DNA of 64,000 nt from Streptomyces longhuiensis. Lineage in GTDB: Bacteria > Actinomycetota > Actinomycetes > Streptomycetales > Streptomycetaceae. Of the stretch, positions 1 to 7,261 are shown piece after piece; within the stretch, counting starts at the first letter, position 1; the number at the start of each line of letters is the position of its first letter. The notes beneath the pieces are model-generated. The model was given only the letters and a program-made list of their open reading frames with translations, was not told where the DNA came from and did not search any database. The position numbers and the translations under genes were made by a program. The DNA lies in contig NZ_CP085173.1 of NCBI RefSeq assembly GCF_020616555.1, positions 5,348,001 through 5,412,000 on the forward strand, written 5' to 3'.

Positions 1-1
1 C

Positions 2-1849
2 GCCGCCCTCGTACTCGCCAAGGCCGACGACCGCAGCGGAGTGCCCCTGCGGCACGACCTGCGCGACGCGCTGCTGGGCGGGAACGATCCGGCGCAGGCC
101 CCCGCCGCCACCGGCTTCTTCATCGCCCTGGAGGGCGGTGACGGCGCCGGGAAGTCGACCCAGGCCGAGGCACTCGCCGAGTGGATCCGCGGCAAGGGCC
201 ACGAGGTCGTCGTCACGCGCGAACCCGGCGCGACCCCGGTCGGCAAGCGGCTGCGCTCGATCCTCCTCGACGTGTCGTCGGCCGGCCTCTCGCACCGCGC
301 CGAGGCCCTCCTGTACGCCGCCGACCGCGCGGAGCACGTGGACACCGTCGTACGGCCCGCCCTCGAGCGCGGCGCCGTCGTCATCTCCGACCGCTACATC
401 GACTCGTCCGTCGCCTACCAGGGCGCCGGCCGCGACCTGTCGCCGACCGAGGTCGCCCGCATCAACCGCTGGGCGACCGGCGGGCTCGTGCCGCATCTGA
501 CCGTTCTGCTCGACGTCGACCCGCAGGCGGCCCGCGAGCGGTTCACGGAGGCGCCCGACCGGCTCGAATCGGAGCCGGCCGAGTTCCACGCGCGCGTGCG
601 CTCCGGTTTCCTCACGCTCGCCGCCGCCGACCCCGGCCGCTACCTCGTCGTCGACGCGGCTCAGGAGCCGGAAGCCGTCACGACCGTGGTCAGGCACCGG
701 CTCGACATGGTGCTGCCGCTCTCCGACGCCGAGGTGAAGGCCCAGGAAGAGGCCCGTAAGGCCGCCGAGGAGGAGGCCCGCAGGAAGGCCGAGGCCGAGG
801 CCGCGCGCAAGGCCGAGGAGGAGCGCGTCGAACGCGAGCGGCTGGCGCAGCTCGCCAAGCTGCGCGCCGAGGAGGAGGAGCGCAAGCAGCGCGAGCTGGA
901 GGAGGCGCAGCGGCGCGAGGCCGAGCGCCAGGCCGAAGAGGCCCGCCAACGCGCCGAGGAGTCGCGTCGCCGTGCCGAGGAGGAGCGCGCCAGGCTCCTC
1001 GCCGAGGAACAGACCCGGGCCGCCGAGGAGGAGCGCCGCCGCCGTCAGGCGGAGGAAGAGGCGCGCCTGCGCGCGGAGGCCGAGGAACGACGCCTGGAGA
1101 AGCAGCGCAAGGCGGAGGAGGCGCTGCTGCGGGCGGAGGAGGCCCGTCGGCTGGCGGCTGCGTCCGCGGCGGCTGCCTCTGCGACGGCGGCTTCGGCTGC
1201 GTCCGAGTCAGCGGCGGCTTCTGCGGCCGGGGCCGGGTCCGAGGGCGCCGGCCGGTCGTCGAGGGCCGACAACGAGACCACCGTTCCCACGCCCGTGGTG
1301 AATCCCACGGGTGGCGCGGCTGACGAAACGGCCGTGCTGCCGCCGGTCAGGGACGCAGGCACGGGTTCCGGGGCCGGGACTGCCTCTGCCACTGGTGCTG
1401 GGCGTGGTGCTTGGCAGGGTGGGGACAACGACGAGACCACTCAGCTGCCGGTGCCGCCGAGTCCCGCACAGCAGGCCGGGGCAGCCGACGAGACGGCGGT
1501 GATGCCGCCGGTGCGTGATGACTCCGTCGGTGGCGGTAGTGGCAGCGGTGCCGGGGACGGCGACGGCGGGCCGGTGGATCGGGTTCCGCCGGGGTACTTC
1601 CGTGATGAGCGTCAGACCTCGGCGCCGTCGGCCGGGGGTGCCGGTGCGGGTGCCGGTCATGGTTCGAATGACCGGACGCGTGAGCTGCCCCAGGTCGACG
1701 AGGAGGGCCGGCCTCGTCAGCGGCCGAGGCCCGACTGGGCGGAGGAGACCCCGCTGGACGACCTGCCGACGCTGGCGGACGAACTGCTCGGCGGGCACGA
1801 CGACGACGGCGACGAGGGCGCGGGCGGCAGGCGCCGGGGGCGGCGCTGA
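2..1849 (+). CDS. tmk: Thymidylate kinase, C-terminal part (5' end cut by window edge)
   Basis: dTMP kinase phosphorylates dTMP to dTDP for DNA synthesis. The frame is open from base 2, so the gene starts upstream; Streptomyces Tmk usually carries a long N-terminal membrane-transporter-like region, which would lie outside. Visible kinase parts: P-loop GGDGAGKST (bases 134-160), TREPG, and the DR(Y)IDSSVAYQGAG lid and substrate region. The kinase domain ends near base 720. It is followed by about 150 residues of charged coiled coil (KAEEEARRK-type repeats), then an Ala/Gly-rich tail with repeated D/N-E-T-x-x-x-P segments, an unusual extension discussed in the findings. holB follows on the same strand, as is usual in streptomycetes. 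Confidence 0.93.
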   Translation, partial: AALVLAKADDRSGVPLRHDLRDALLGGNDPAQAPAATGFFIALEGGDGAGKSTQAEALAEWIRGKGHEVVVTREPGATPVGKRLRSILLDVSSAGLSHRAEALLYAADRAEHVDTVVRPALERGAVVISDRYIDSSVAYQGAGRDLSPTEVARINRWATGGLVPHLTVLLDVDPQAARERFTEAPDRLESEPAEFHARVRSGFLTLAAADPGRYLVVDAAQEPEAVTTVVRHRLDMVLPLSDAEVKAQEEARKAAEEEARRKAEAEAARKAEEERVERERLAQLAKLRAEEEERKQRELEEAQRREAERQAEEARQRAEESRRRAEEERARLLAEEQTRAAEEERRRRQAEEEARLRAEAEERRLEKQRKAEEALLRAEEARRLAAASAAAASATAASAASESAAASAAGAGSEGAGRSSRADNETTVPTPVVNPTGGAADETAVLPPVRDAGTGSGAGTASATGAGRGAWQGGDNDETTQLPVPPSPAQQAGAADETAVMPPVRDDSVGGGSGSGAGDGDGGPVDRVPPGYFRDERQTSAPSAGGAGAGAGHGSNDRTRELPQVDEEGRPRQRPRPDWAEETPLDDLPTLADELLGGHDDDGDEGAGGRRRGRR

Positions 1850-2024
1850 GCCGACCGGGGCCGGCGCCGAGCCGGCCCGGGAGCTGTCGCCGACCGGCGA
1901 CCGATTGCCGGCCCGATCGCTGGGTCGGTCGCCGGCTCGGTCGCCGGACGGCGTTGTCAGTGCCGTCCCGCACAATGAATCCGGTAGAGCGAAGTGCCGG
2001 AGTTCGACGGTGAGGCGGTAGTCC

Positions 2025-3230
2025 ATGCCCGTATGGGACGACCTGGTGGGTCAGGAGCGCGTGGCCGCGCAGCTCGACGCCGCCGCGCGGGACGCCGACG
2101 CGCTCGTCACGGCCACGGCGGCGAAGGCGCCGCCGCCCGAGGCCTCCAAGATGACGCACGCCTGGCTCTTCACCGGTCCGCCCGGCGCGGGGCGGGCGAC
2201 GGCGGCGCGCGCGTTCGCCGCGGCGCTCCAGTGCGTCAGCCCAGACCGGGCGCTGGGGGGATCCCCCGGCTGCGGATTCTGCGACGGCTGTCACACGAGC
2301 CTCGTCGGCACGCACGCCGACGTGGAGATCGTCCGTACGGATCTGCTCTCCATCGGCGTGAAGGAGACCCGCGAGCTCGTCCGCAGAGCGCAGCTGTCGC
2401 CCGCAGTGGGCCGCTGGCAGGTCATCGTCCTTGAGGACGCGGACCGCCTCACGGAGGGCGCGGGGAACGTCCTTCTGAAGGCCGTGGAGGAGCCCGCCCC
2501 GCGGACCGTCTGGCTGCTCTGTGCGCCCTCCCTCGAAGACGTGCTGCCCACGATCCGCTCCCGCTGCCGCCATTTGACGCTGCGTACGCCCGCGGTCGAG
2601 GCAGTGGCCGACATGCTCGTACGACGCGACGGCATCGAGCCGGCCGTCGCCGCCGAAGCGGCCCGCGCCACGCAGGGCCACATCGACCGCGCGCGACGCC
2701 TCGCCACGGACCCGCGCGCGCGGGCGCGCAGAGCGGCGGTGCTGAAGCTGCCCCTGCGGGTCGACGACATCGGCGGGTGCCTCAAGGCCGCGCAGGAGCT
2801 GATCGACACCGCGGCGGAGGACACCAAGCAGCTCGCCGAGGAGGTCGACACCAAGGAGACCGAGGAGCTGAAGGCGGCGCTCGGCGGACAGAGCGGCAGC
2901 CGGATGCCGCGCGGCACGGCGGGTGCCATGAAGGAGCTGGAGGACCGCCAGAAGCGCCGCAGAACGCGAACGCAGCGCGACAGCCTCGACCTGGCCCTCA
3001 CGGACCTCACGGGCTTCTACCGCGATGTGCTCGCCCTGCAGCTCGGCTCCCGCGTCGCCCTCGCGAACACCGACGCGCAGGACACCCTGGAGCGCCTCGC
3101 CCGCGCGGCCTCGCCCGAGGCGACGCTCCGCCGCATCGAGGCGATCGCCGAATGCCGTGACGCGCTCGACCGCAACGTGGCGCCGCTGCTCGCGGTGGAG
3201 GCGATGACGATGGCGCTGCGGGCGGGCTGA
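2025..3230 (+). CDS. holB: DNA polymerase III delta' subunit
   Basis: Clamp-loader subunit of 401 residues. It has an AAA+ fold with a degenerate P-loop (GPPGAGRAT near residue 50, Arg where active clamp-loader ATPases have Lys), as expected for the stator subunit delta', which does not hydrolyse ATP. A Cys cluster (CGFCDGCH near residue 87) fits the zinc module of bacterial DnaX/delta' proteins, and a sensor-like TIRSRCR motif is present. An Arg/Lys-rich segment near residue 310 is typical of actinobacterial homologues. The ATG follows a GAGGCGG ribosome-binding site. It lies 175 bp after tmk, probably cotranscribed. Confidence 0.92.
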   Translation: MPVWDDLVGQERVAAQLDAAARDADALVTATAAKAPPPEASKMTHAWLFTGPPGAGRATAARAFAAALQCVSPDRALGGSPGCGFCDGCHTSLVGTHADVEIVRTDLLSIGVKETRELVRRAQLSPAVGRWQVIVLEDADRLTEGAGNVLLKAVEEPAPRTVWLLCAPSLEDVLPTIRSRCRHLTLRTPAVEAVADMLVRRDGIEPAVAAEAARATQGHIDRARRLATDPRARARRAAVLKLPLRVDDIGGCLKAAQELIDTAAEDTKQLAEEVDTKETEELKAALGGQSGSRMPRGTAGAMKELEDRQKRRRTRTQRDSLDLALTDLTGFYRDVLALQLGSRVALANTDAQDTLERLARAASPEATLRRIEAIAECRDALDRNVAPLLAVEAMTMALRAG

Positions 3231-3309
3231 CACGCCCTTCGGGTAACTCGTACGGGGCGCGGTCGCCACACATCGCGACTGGCCGAACGCGGACAGTTAC
3301 GCTCGGGCG

Positions 3310-4884
3310 ATGTACTTCAGGCGCCACCATTCCCCTGTCCGAGGCCTCCGGGCCTGCGGAACCCTGCTCGCCGTTGCCGGGCTCCTCATGTCCGCCTGCT
3401 CACCAGGGAGTTCGGGAAGCACACGGACGGCGGACGTCTCGCTGGCCGCGCTGCCCAGGGCGACCCCCGCCAACCTGTCCGCCTACTACGGGCAGTCGCT
3501 GAGCTGGCGCGAGTGCGGCGTCCCCGGCTTCGAATGCACCACGTTGAAGGTGCCGCTGGACTACGCGAAGCCGGACGCCGGTGACATCAAGCTGGCCGTC
3601 GCCCGCAAGAAGGCCACCGGCCCGGGCAAGCGCCTCGGCTCGCTCCTGGTCAACCCCGGCGGGCCCGGCGGCTCGGCGATCGGCTACCTCCAGTCGTACG
3701 CCGGCCTCGGCTACCCGGCGGCGGTCCGCGCCCGCTACGACATGGTCGCGGTCGATCCGCGCGGCGTCGCCCGCAGCGAACCGGTCGAGTGCCTCACCGG
3801 CAAGCAGATGGACGCGTACACGCAGACCGACGTCACGCCCGACGACCAGGCGGAGATGAACGAACTGTCGGCGGCCTTCAAGAAGTACGCGGCCGGCTGC
3901 GAGACGAAGTCCGGCGAGGTGCTGCCGCACGTCTCCACGGTCGAGGCGGCCCGCGACATGGACATCCTGCGCGCGGCGCTCGGCGACGACAAGCTGAATT
4001 ACGTCGGGGCGTCGTACGGCACGTTCCTCGGGGCGACCTACGCGGGGCTCTATCCGGAGCGGGTCGGCCGCCTCGTCCTGGACGGCGCGATGGACCCGTC
4101 CCTGTCCGCGCAGGACATGAACCGCGAGCAGACGGCCGGCTTCGAGACGGCGTTCCAGTCGTTCGCGAAGGACTGCGTACAGCGACCCGACTGCCCCCTG
4201 GGCACCGGGAGCGTCGCCGACGCGGGCAAGCGCCTCAAGTCCTTCTTCACCGACCTGGACCGCACCCCCATCCCCACCGGTGACCCCGGGGGCCGCAAGC
4301 TCGGCGAGGCCCTCGCCACGACCGGAGTGATCGCGGCGATGTACGACGAGGGGGAGTGGGCGCAGCTGCGCTCCGCGCTCAGCTCGGCGATCAAGGACAA
4401 GGACGGGGCGGGCCTGCTCGCCCTCTCCGACAGCTACTACGAGCGCGACGCCGACGGCACGTACGCGAACCTGATGGCGGCCAACGCGGCCGTGAACTGC
4501 CTCGACCTGCCGCCGTCCTTCAAGAGCCCCGCCGACCTGAAGACGGCCCTGCCGTCCTTCGAGAAGGCGTCCCCGATCTTCGGCGACGGCCTCGCGTGGG
4601 CGGCGCTGAACTGCACGTACTGGCCGGTGAAGGCGACCGGCGAGGCCCACCGCATCGAGGCGAAGGGTGCCGCCCCGATCGTCGTCGTCGGCACGACCCG
4701 CGACCCGGCCACCCCGTACCGCTGGGCGCAGGCCCTCGCCGGCCAGCTCGACTCCGGCACGCTCCTCACCTACGAGGGCGACGGCCACACCGCGTACGGC
4801 CGCGGCAGCACCTGCATCGACTCCGCGATCAACACGTACCTCTTGAACGGCACCCCGCCCAAGGACGGAAAGCGCTGCTCATAA
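3310..4884 (+). CDS. Secreted alpha/beta-hydrolase peptidase, Tap (tripeptidyl aminopeptidase) type lipoprotein
   Basis: A 524-residue exported serine peptidase of the S33/Tap family that removes N-terminal peptides from extracellular substrates. The N-terminus has a basic region, a hydrophobic stretch and a lipobox (LMSAC, Cys about residue 30), so it is probably membrane-anchored. Oxyanion-hole region GGPGGSA, nucleophile elbow GASYGTF, Asp region GTTRDPATPYR and terminal His in GDGHTAYGRGSTC are all present in the usual order. A C-terminal TAP-like domain with Cys residues is visible. Core gene immediately upstream of the tRNA integration site. Confidence 0.88.
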   Translation: MYFRRHHSPVRGLRACGTLLAVAGLLMSACSPGSSGSTRTADVSLAALPRATPANLSAYYGQSLSWRECGVPGFECTTLKVPLDYAKPDAGDIKLAVARKKATGPGKRLGSLLVNPGGPGGSAIGYLQSYAGLGYPAAVRARYDMVAVDPRGVARSEPVECLTGKQMDAYTQTDVTPDDQAEMNELSAAFKKYAAGCETKSGEVLPHVSTVEAARDMDILRAALGDDKLNYVGASYGTFLGATYAGLYPERVGRLVLDGAMDPSLSAQDMNREQTAGFETAFQSFAKDCVQRPDCPLGTGSVADAGKRLKSFFTDLDRTPIPTGDPGGRKLGEALATTGVIAAMYDEGEWAQLRSALSSAIKDKDGAGLLALSDSYYERDADGTYANLMAANAAVNCLDLPPSFKSPADLKTALPSFEKASPIFGDGLAWAALNCTYWPVKATGEAHRIEAKGAAPIVVVGTTRDPATPYRWAQALAGQLDSGTLLTYEGDGHTAYGRGSTCIDSAINTYLLNGTPPKDGKRCS

Positions 4885-4907
4885 GGGGTGTGAGGGCACT
4901 TTTCGGC

Positions 4908-4931
4908 GCCCCGGGATCCGCGTCCCGGGGC
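4908..4931 (+). terminator. Hairpin after the Tap-type peptidase gene
   Basis: A 9-bp GC-rich perfect stem (GCCCCGGGA / TCCCGGGGC) with a 6-nt loop lies 24 bp after the peptidase stop codon. No U-tract follows, as is common in Streptomyces terminators. Confidence 0.6.
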
Positions 4932-5013
4932 CTTCGCAGGGGGTGTGCGGAGCACCCCCGAAAACTGTGTAGACTTGGCGACGTTGCTGACCGCACCATG
5001 GTGCAGACGGCGC

Positions 5014-5087
5014 GCCGCCTTAGCTCAGATGGCCAGAGCAACGCACTCGTAATGCGTAGGTCTCGGGTTCGAATCCCGAAGGCGGCT
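5014..5087 (+). tRNA. tRNA-Thr (anticodon CGT)
   Basis: Full cloverleaf by eye: acceptor GCCGCCT/AGGCGGC, D-stem GCTC/GAGC, anticodon stem ACGCA/TGCGT enclosing CTCGTAA (anticodon CGT at 5048-5050, decoding ACG), T-arm TCGGG-TTCGAAT-CCCGA, discriminator T. CCA is not encoded. A TAGACT -10-like hexamer is at 4970-4975. The gene is the attachment site of the adjacent AICE, which supplies an identical 3' half so the tRNA stays functional. Confidence 0.96.
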
Positions 5088-5134
5088 CTGTGGAAGCCCC
5101 AGGACTCACTCGCCGTGACCTGGGGCTTTTGCTT
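5045..5134. repeat. attL: 90-bp direct repeat overlapping the tRNA-Thr 3' half
   Basis: Identical over all 90 bases to 27063-27152; the match breaks at both ends. It covers the anticodon loop to the 3' end of the tRNA plus its terminator, and ends one base before the integrase stop codon. This is the left junction of the integrated element. Confidence 0.95.
5095..5131 (+). terminator. tRNA-Thr terminator (inside attL)
   Basis: Stem AGCCCCAGG / CCTGGGGCT (9 bp) followed by TTTT: a rho-independent terminator. The hairpin is part of the duplicated att segment. On the opposite strand it may also serve the converging integrase gene. Confidence 0.85.
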
Positions 5135-6520
5135 TTAACGGACGCGACGCCGACGCCGAGCGCGGGCCGCCTTGCTGTCCACGGTCTCAGTTCTGGTCTC
5201 AGTAGCGGGTTCCGGCTCGGGCATGAAGACGTCGCCGATACGGCGCATGGCGTCCTTCGAAAGGGTGGACCGGCCCTTCACGTACCGCCGGGTCTGACTG
5301 ATCTGCGTATGCCGAAGGATCTCCATGATGGTCGGCATGTCCACCCCCAGCTCGTTCAGGATCGTGCCCGCAGTGTGGCGGCTCCCGTCGTAGAGGCGTC
5401 GGTCACTGATACCCGCCTCTTCGAGTAGCTCCTTGAACTCCTCCCAGTCCGCCCGGGGGTCGAGCGGCCGGCCGTCCGGGCGGGTGAACACCGCGTCGTG
5501 CTCCTGCCACAACTCACCCGCAGCGCGACGGGCTTCGTCCTGCTGAGCCTTGTGCTCAAGCAGGTAAGGGATGAACGGCGGCGGGATCGGCACCTCGTTG
5601 CGGCTCTTCTTGGTCTTGGGGCGAGTGAAGGCGAGGCCTCCGCCCCTGCGCTCCGGGCACGCGCTCGCGTGCCGTGTGCAGTCCTGTGTGCAGGGTTGCG
5701 GGCACCCCCGCGTGTAGTTCCGGTGCGTCGTGCATTTCGGCGGGCACGGCTCGAACCGGTGCAGGCGTCGGCCACACTTCTTCGGGTCCTCGCATCCATG
5801 CCGCCAAGTGAGGCGTTGGAGCTGCCACTGAGGGTGGAACAGCTCCGCGTCGAGGTCGACGTACTTCCAGCGCAGGCCCAAGGTTTCGCCCTGCCGGAAT
5901 CCCATGCCGACGCCGACCACCCATCGCATGAACCTGGGGCGCTTCGCCGCGGCCAGAAGGAACGCCTTGGCCTCGCTCATCGTGAACGGATTCGCCTCGA
6001 TCTCGTCGACCGTTGGCGGGTCCACGAGCGTGGCGACGTTCTCCACGATCATCCGGCGCCGATGGGCAATCTTCAGAGCGCGCGACAGGATGCGGTGCAC
6101 CTTCAGCACGTGCGAGGGGGCGTGGCCAGCATCAAGCATCGCCCGGTACATCCGTTCCAGGTGTTCCGGTTGAAGCTTGTCGATCCGATGCTTCCCGACG
6201 CCCGGAATGATGTCGTTGCGCGTCTTGGACCAGTAGTCATCCAACGATCGCGGCTTGAGCTTCAGGCTCGCGATATCGGTGAGGTAGGTCCCCATCCACT
6301 GGGCAACGGTCGGCTTGCGGCCCGCCTTAGTGGCGCGTCCCTCGTCACGCTGTCGCTCCAACTCCTCCACCTTGCGCTGAATTTCGGGTTCGGTCTTGGC
6401 ACGGCGGTGGCGGCGGTCGGGGCCGCCGTCGTTCTTCACACCCATCGTGACGCGACCGTGCCACCAGCCGTCGGCACCGAAGTAGATGGACGAATCCATG
6501 TTGGGCTTGCGGGGGCTCAT
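5135..6520 (-). CDS. int: AICE tyrosine recombinase (integrase)
   Basis: Site-specific recombinase integrating the element into tRNA-Thr. 461 residues from the ATG at 6520, chosen because GGAGGAG lies 5 nt upstream; an ATG 12 nt further out overlaps that ribosome-binding site. N-terminal SAM-like core-binding domain (about residues 65-170). Catalytic Arg in GFRQGETLGLRW (about 209), R-H in SRHTAGT (381-382), His in RHT (404) and nucleophile Tyr in RRYVKG (413). Between the first Arg and the C-terminal residues is an insert with eight Cys (about 243-288), probably a zinc-binding insert. The TAA stop directly abuts the att repeat. Confidence 0.95.
   Translation of the reverse strand: MSPRKPNMDSSIYFGADGWWHGRVTMGVKNDGGPDRRHRRAKTEPEIQRKVEELERQRDEGRATKAGRKPTVAQWMGTYLTDIASLKLKPRSLDDYWSKTRNDIIPGVGKHRIDKLQPEHLERMYRAMLDAGHAPSHVLKVHRILSRALKIAHRRRMIVENVATLVDPPTVDEIEANPFTMSEAKAFLLAAAKRPRFMRWVVGVGMGFRQGETLGLRWKYVDLDAELFHPQWQLQRLTWRHGCEDPKKCGRRLHRFEPCPPKCTTHRNYTRGCPQPCTQDCTRHASACPERRGGGLAFTRPKTKKSRNEVPIPPPFIPYLLEHKAQQDEARRAAGELWQEHDAVFTRPDGRPLDPRADWEEFKELLEEAGISDRRLYDGSRHTAGTILNELGVDMPTIMEILRHTQISQTRRYVKGRSTLSKDAMRRIGDVFMPEPEPATETRTETVDSKAARARRRRRVR
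5183..5202. promoter_or_regulatory. int: Putative left integrase arm-type sites (two GGTCTCAG, 12-bp period)
   Basis: GGTCTCAG occurs at 5183-5190 and 5195-5202, inside the 3' end of int and 48 bp from the att repeat. The same heptamer pair with the same 12-bp period is on the other side of the element at 26927-26946. Tyrosine integrases bind paired arm sites flanking attP, so this is a reasoned candidate. Confidence 0.5.
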
Positions 6521-6583
6521 GTGCTCCTCCATGCGAGAGGCGCCATGAGCAGAGTGCTCAGGGCGCCTCGGGGCGGCGGCTGG

Positions 6584-6787
6584 TCAGTTGGGCAGCAGTG
6601 CGAGGCTCTCCACAAACGCCTCAACGTCTACGCGTCGAATCCGACGCGCGCGACCCAACTTGATGTACTTCAGGGCGCCTTCGGCCATCAGCTCGTAGAC
6701 CGTGGAGCGGCCGATGGCGAGGACTTCGGCAGCTTCCTCGGGCTTGTACAGCAGTCGGTCGACGGGAGCAGCAATGGCGGTGCTCAT
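6584..6787 (-). CDS. xis: Excisionase / MerR-like helix-turn-helix protein
   Basis: A 67-residue DNA-binding protein: LLYKPEEAAEVLAIGRSTVYELMAEGALKYIKLGRARRI is the winged-helix excisionase pattern (PEEAAEVL helix, STVYELM recognition helix, R-x-R-R-I wing). It would direct excision together with the adjacent integrase. The ATG at 6787 follows GAGGAGG at 8 nt; a longer in-frame start at 6883 lacks a comparable site. Typical int-xis pairing, 63 bp apart. Confidence 0.88.
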   Translation of the reverse strand: MSTAIAAPVDRLLYKPEEAAEVLAIGRSTVYELMAEGALKYIKLGRARRIRRVDVEAFVESLALLPN

Positions 6788-6875
6788 CCGGGGTGCCTCC
6801 TCGGCAGTCCGTCTCTTGCCTTCAGGGGAGTTGGGTTCGGGACCGTAGTCCGTGCGTGTCCGAGGTTCGGATTTC

Positions 6876-7081
6876 TGCGTCATCGCGTCATCAGCGACAT
6901 CCGGGCCTCTGACCTGCTGTTTTGCTTGACGCGGTGGTGTGGGGCTGCGTCACGCGTGCGGCATGCTTCGCGTCACGACGTGACGCAGATGACGCAGGAT
7001 GACGCAGGCGCCGCTGTCTGCGTCATGGCTTTCGTCGCAGGTCAGGGGCCGTCTTTCGTGCGACGTGACGTACGTGACGCA
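6876..7081. other. Cluster of TGACGCA repeats, candidate replication origin or Xis/Rep operator
   Basis: TGACGCA lies at 6981-6987, 6990-6996, 7000-7006 and 7075-7081, and its complement TGCGTCA at 6876-6882, 6946-6952 and 7019-7025. Degenerate forms occur near 6884 and 6927. CGTCAC-GAC-GTGACG (6971-6985) is an inverted repeat. This 474-bp gap between xis and the replication ATPase has no plausible gene. Iteron-like arrays next to rep genes are typical of origins; function is inferred. Confidence 0.45.
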
Positions 7082-7087
7082 ACGTCT

Positions 7088-7112
7088 TCCCTCTTAGGAC
7101 AAAGAAGAGGGA
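7088..7112 (-). other. Small hairpin (TCCCTCTT / AAGAGGGA)
   Basis: An 8-bp perfect stem with a 9-nt loop between the TGACGCA cluster and the replication operon terminator. It could be a transcription stop or an origin-associated structure. Confidence 0.35.
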
Positions 7113-7200
7113 GTGTCTGTAGTGGTGCGGTGGCGCCTTCGAGCGTGAAGAAGGAGCCGCTGCGCGGCACGTCCTTCGGGCGGCGCGCGCGCCGAACAAC

Positions 7201-7234
7201 AAGAGGAGCACGCCCGGCCGGTGGTGCTCCTCTT
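7201..7234 (-). terminator. Terminator of the replication operon
   Basis: Perfect 11-bp stem AAGAGGAGCAC / GTGCTCCTCTT located 28 bp beyond the stop codon of the ATPase gene, followed on the minus strand by GTTGTT. Confidence 0.75.
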
Positions 7235-7261
7235 GCTTGTCCAGGCACGCACCGGTGCCGC

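Noticed and set aside
1208..3269. Long minus-strand frames opposite tmk and holB
   Set aside because: Arg/Ala-rich shadows of conserved plus-strand genes without ribosome-binding sites.
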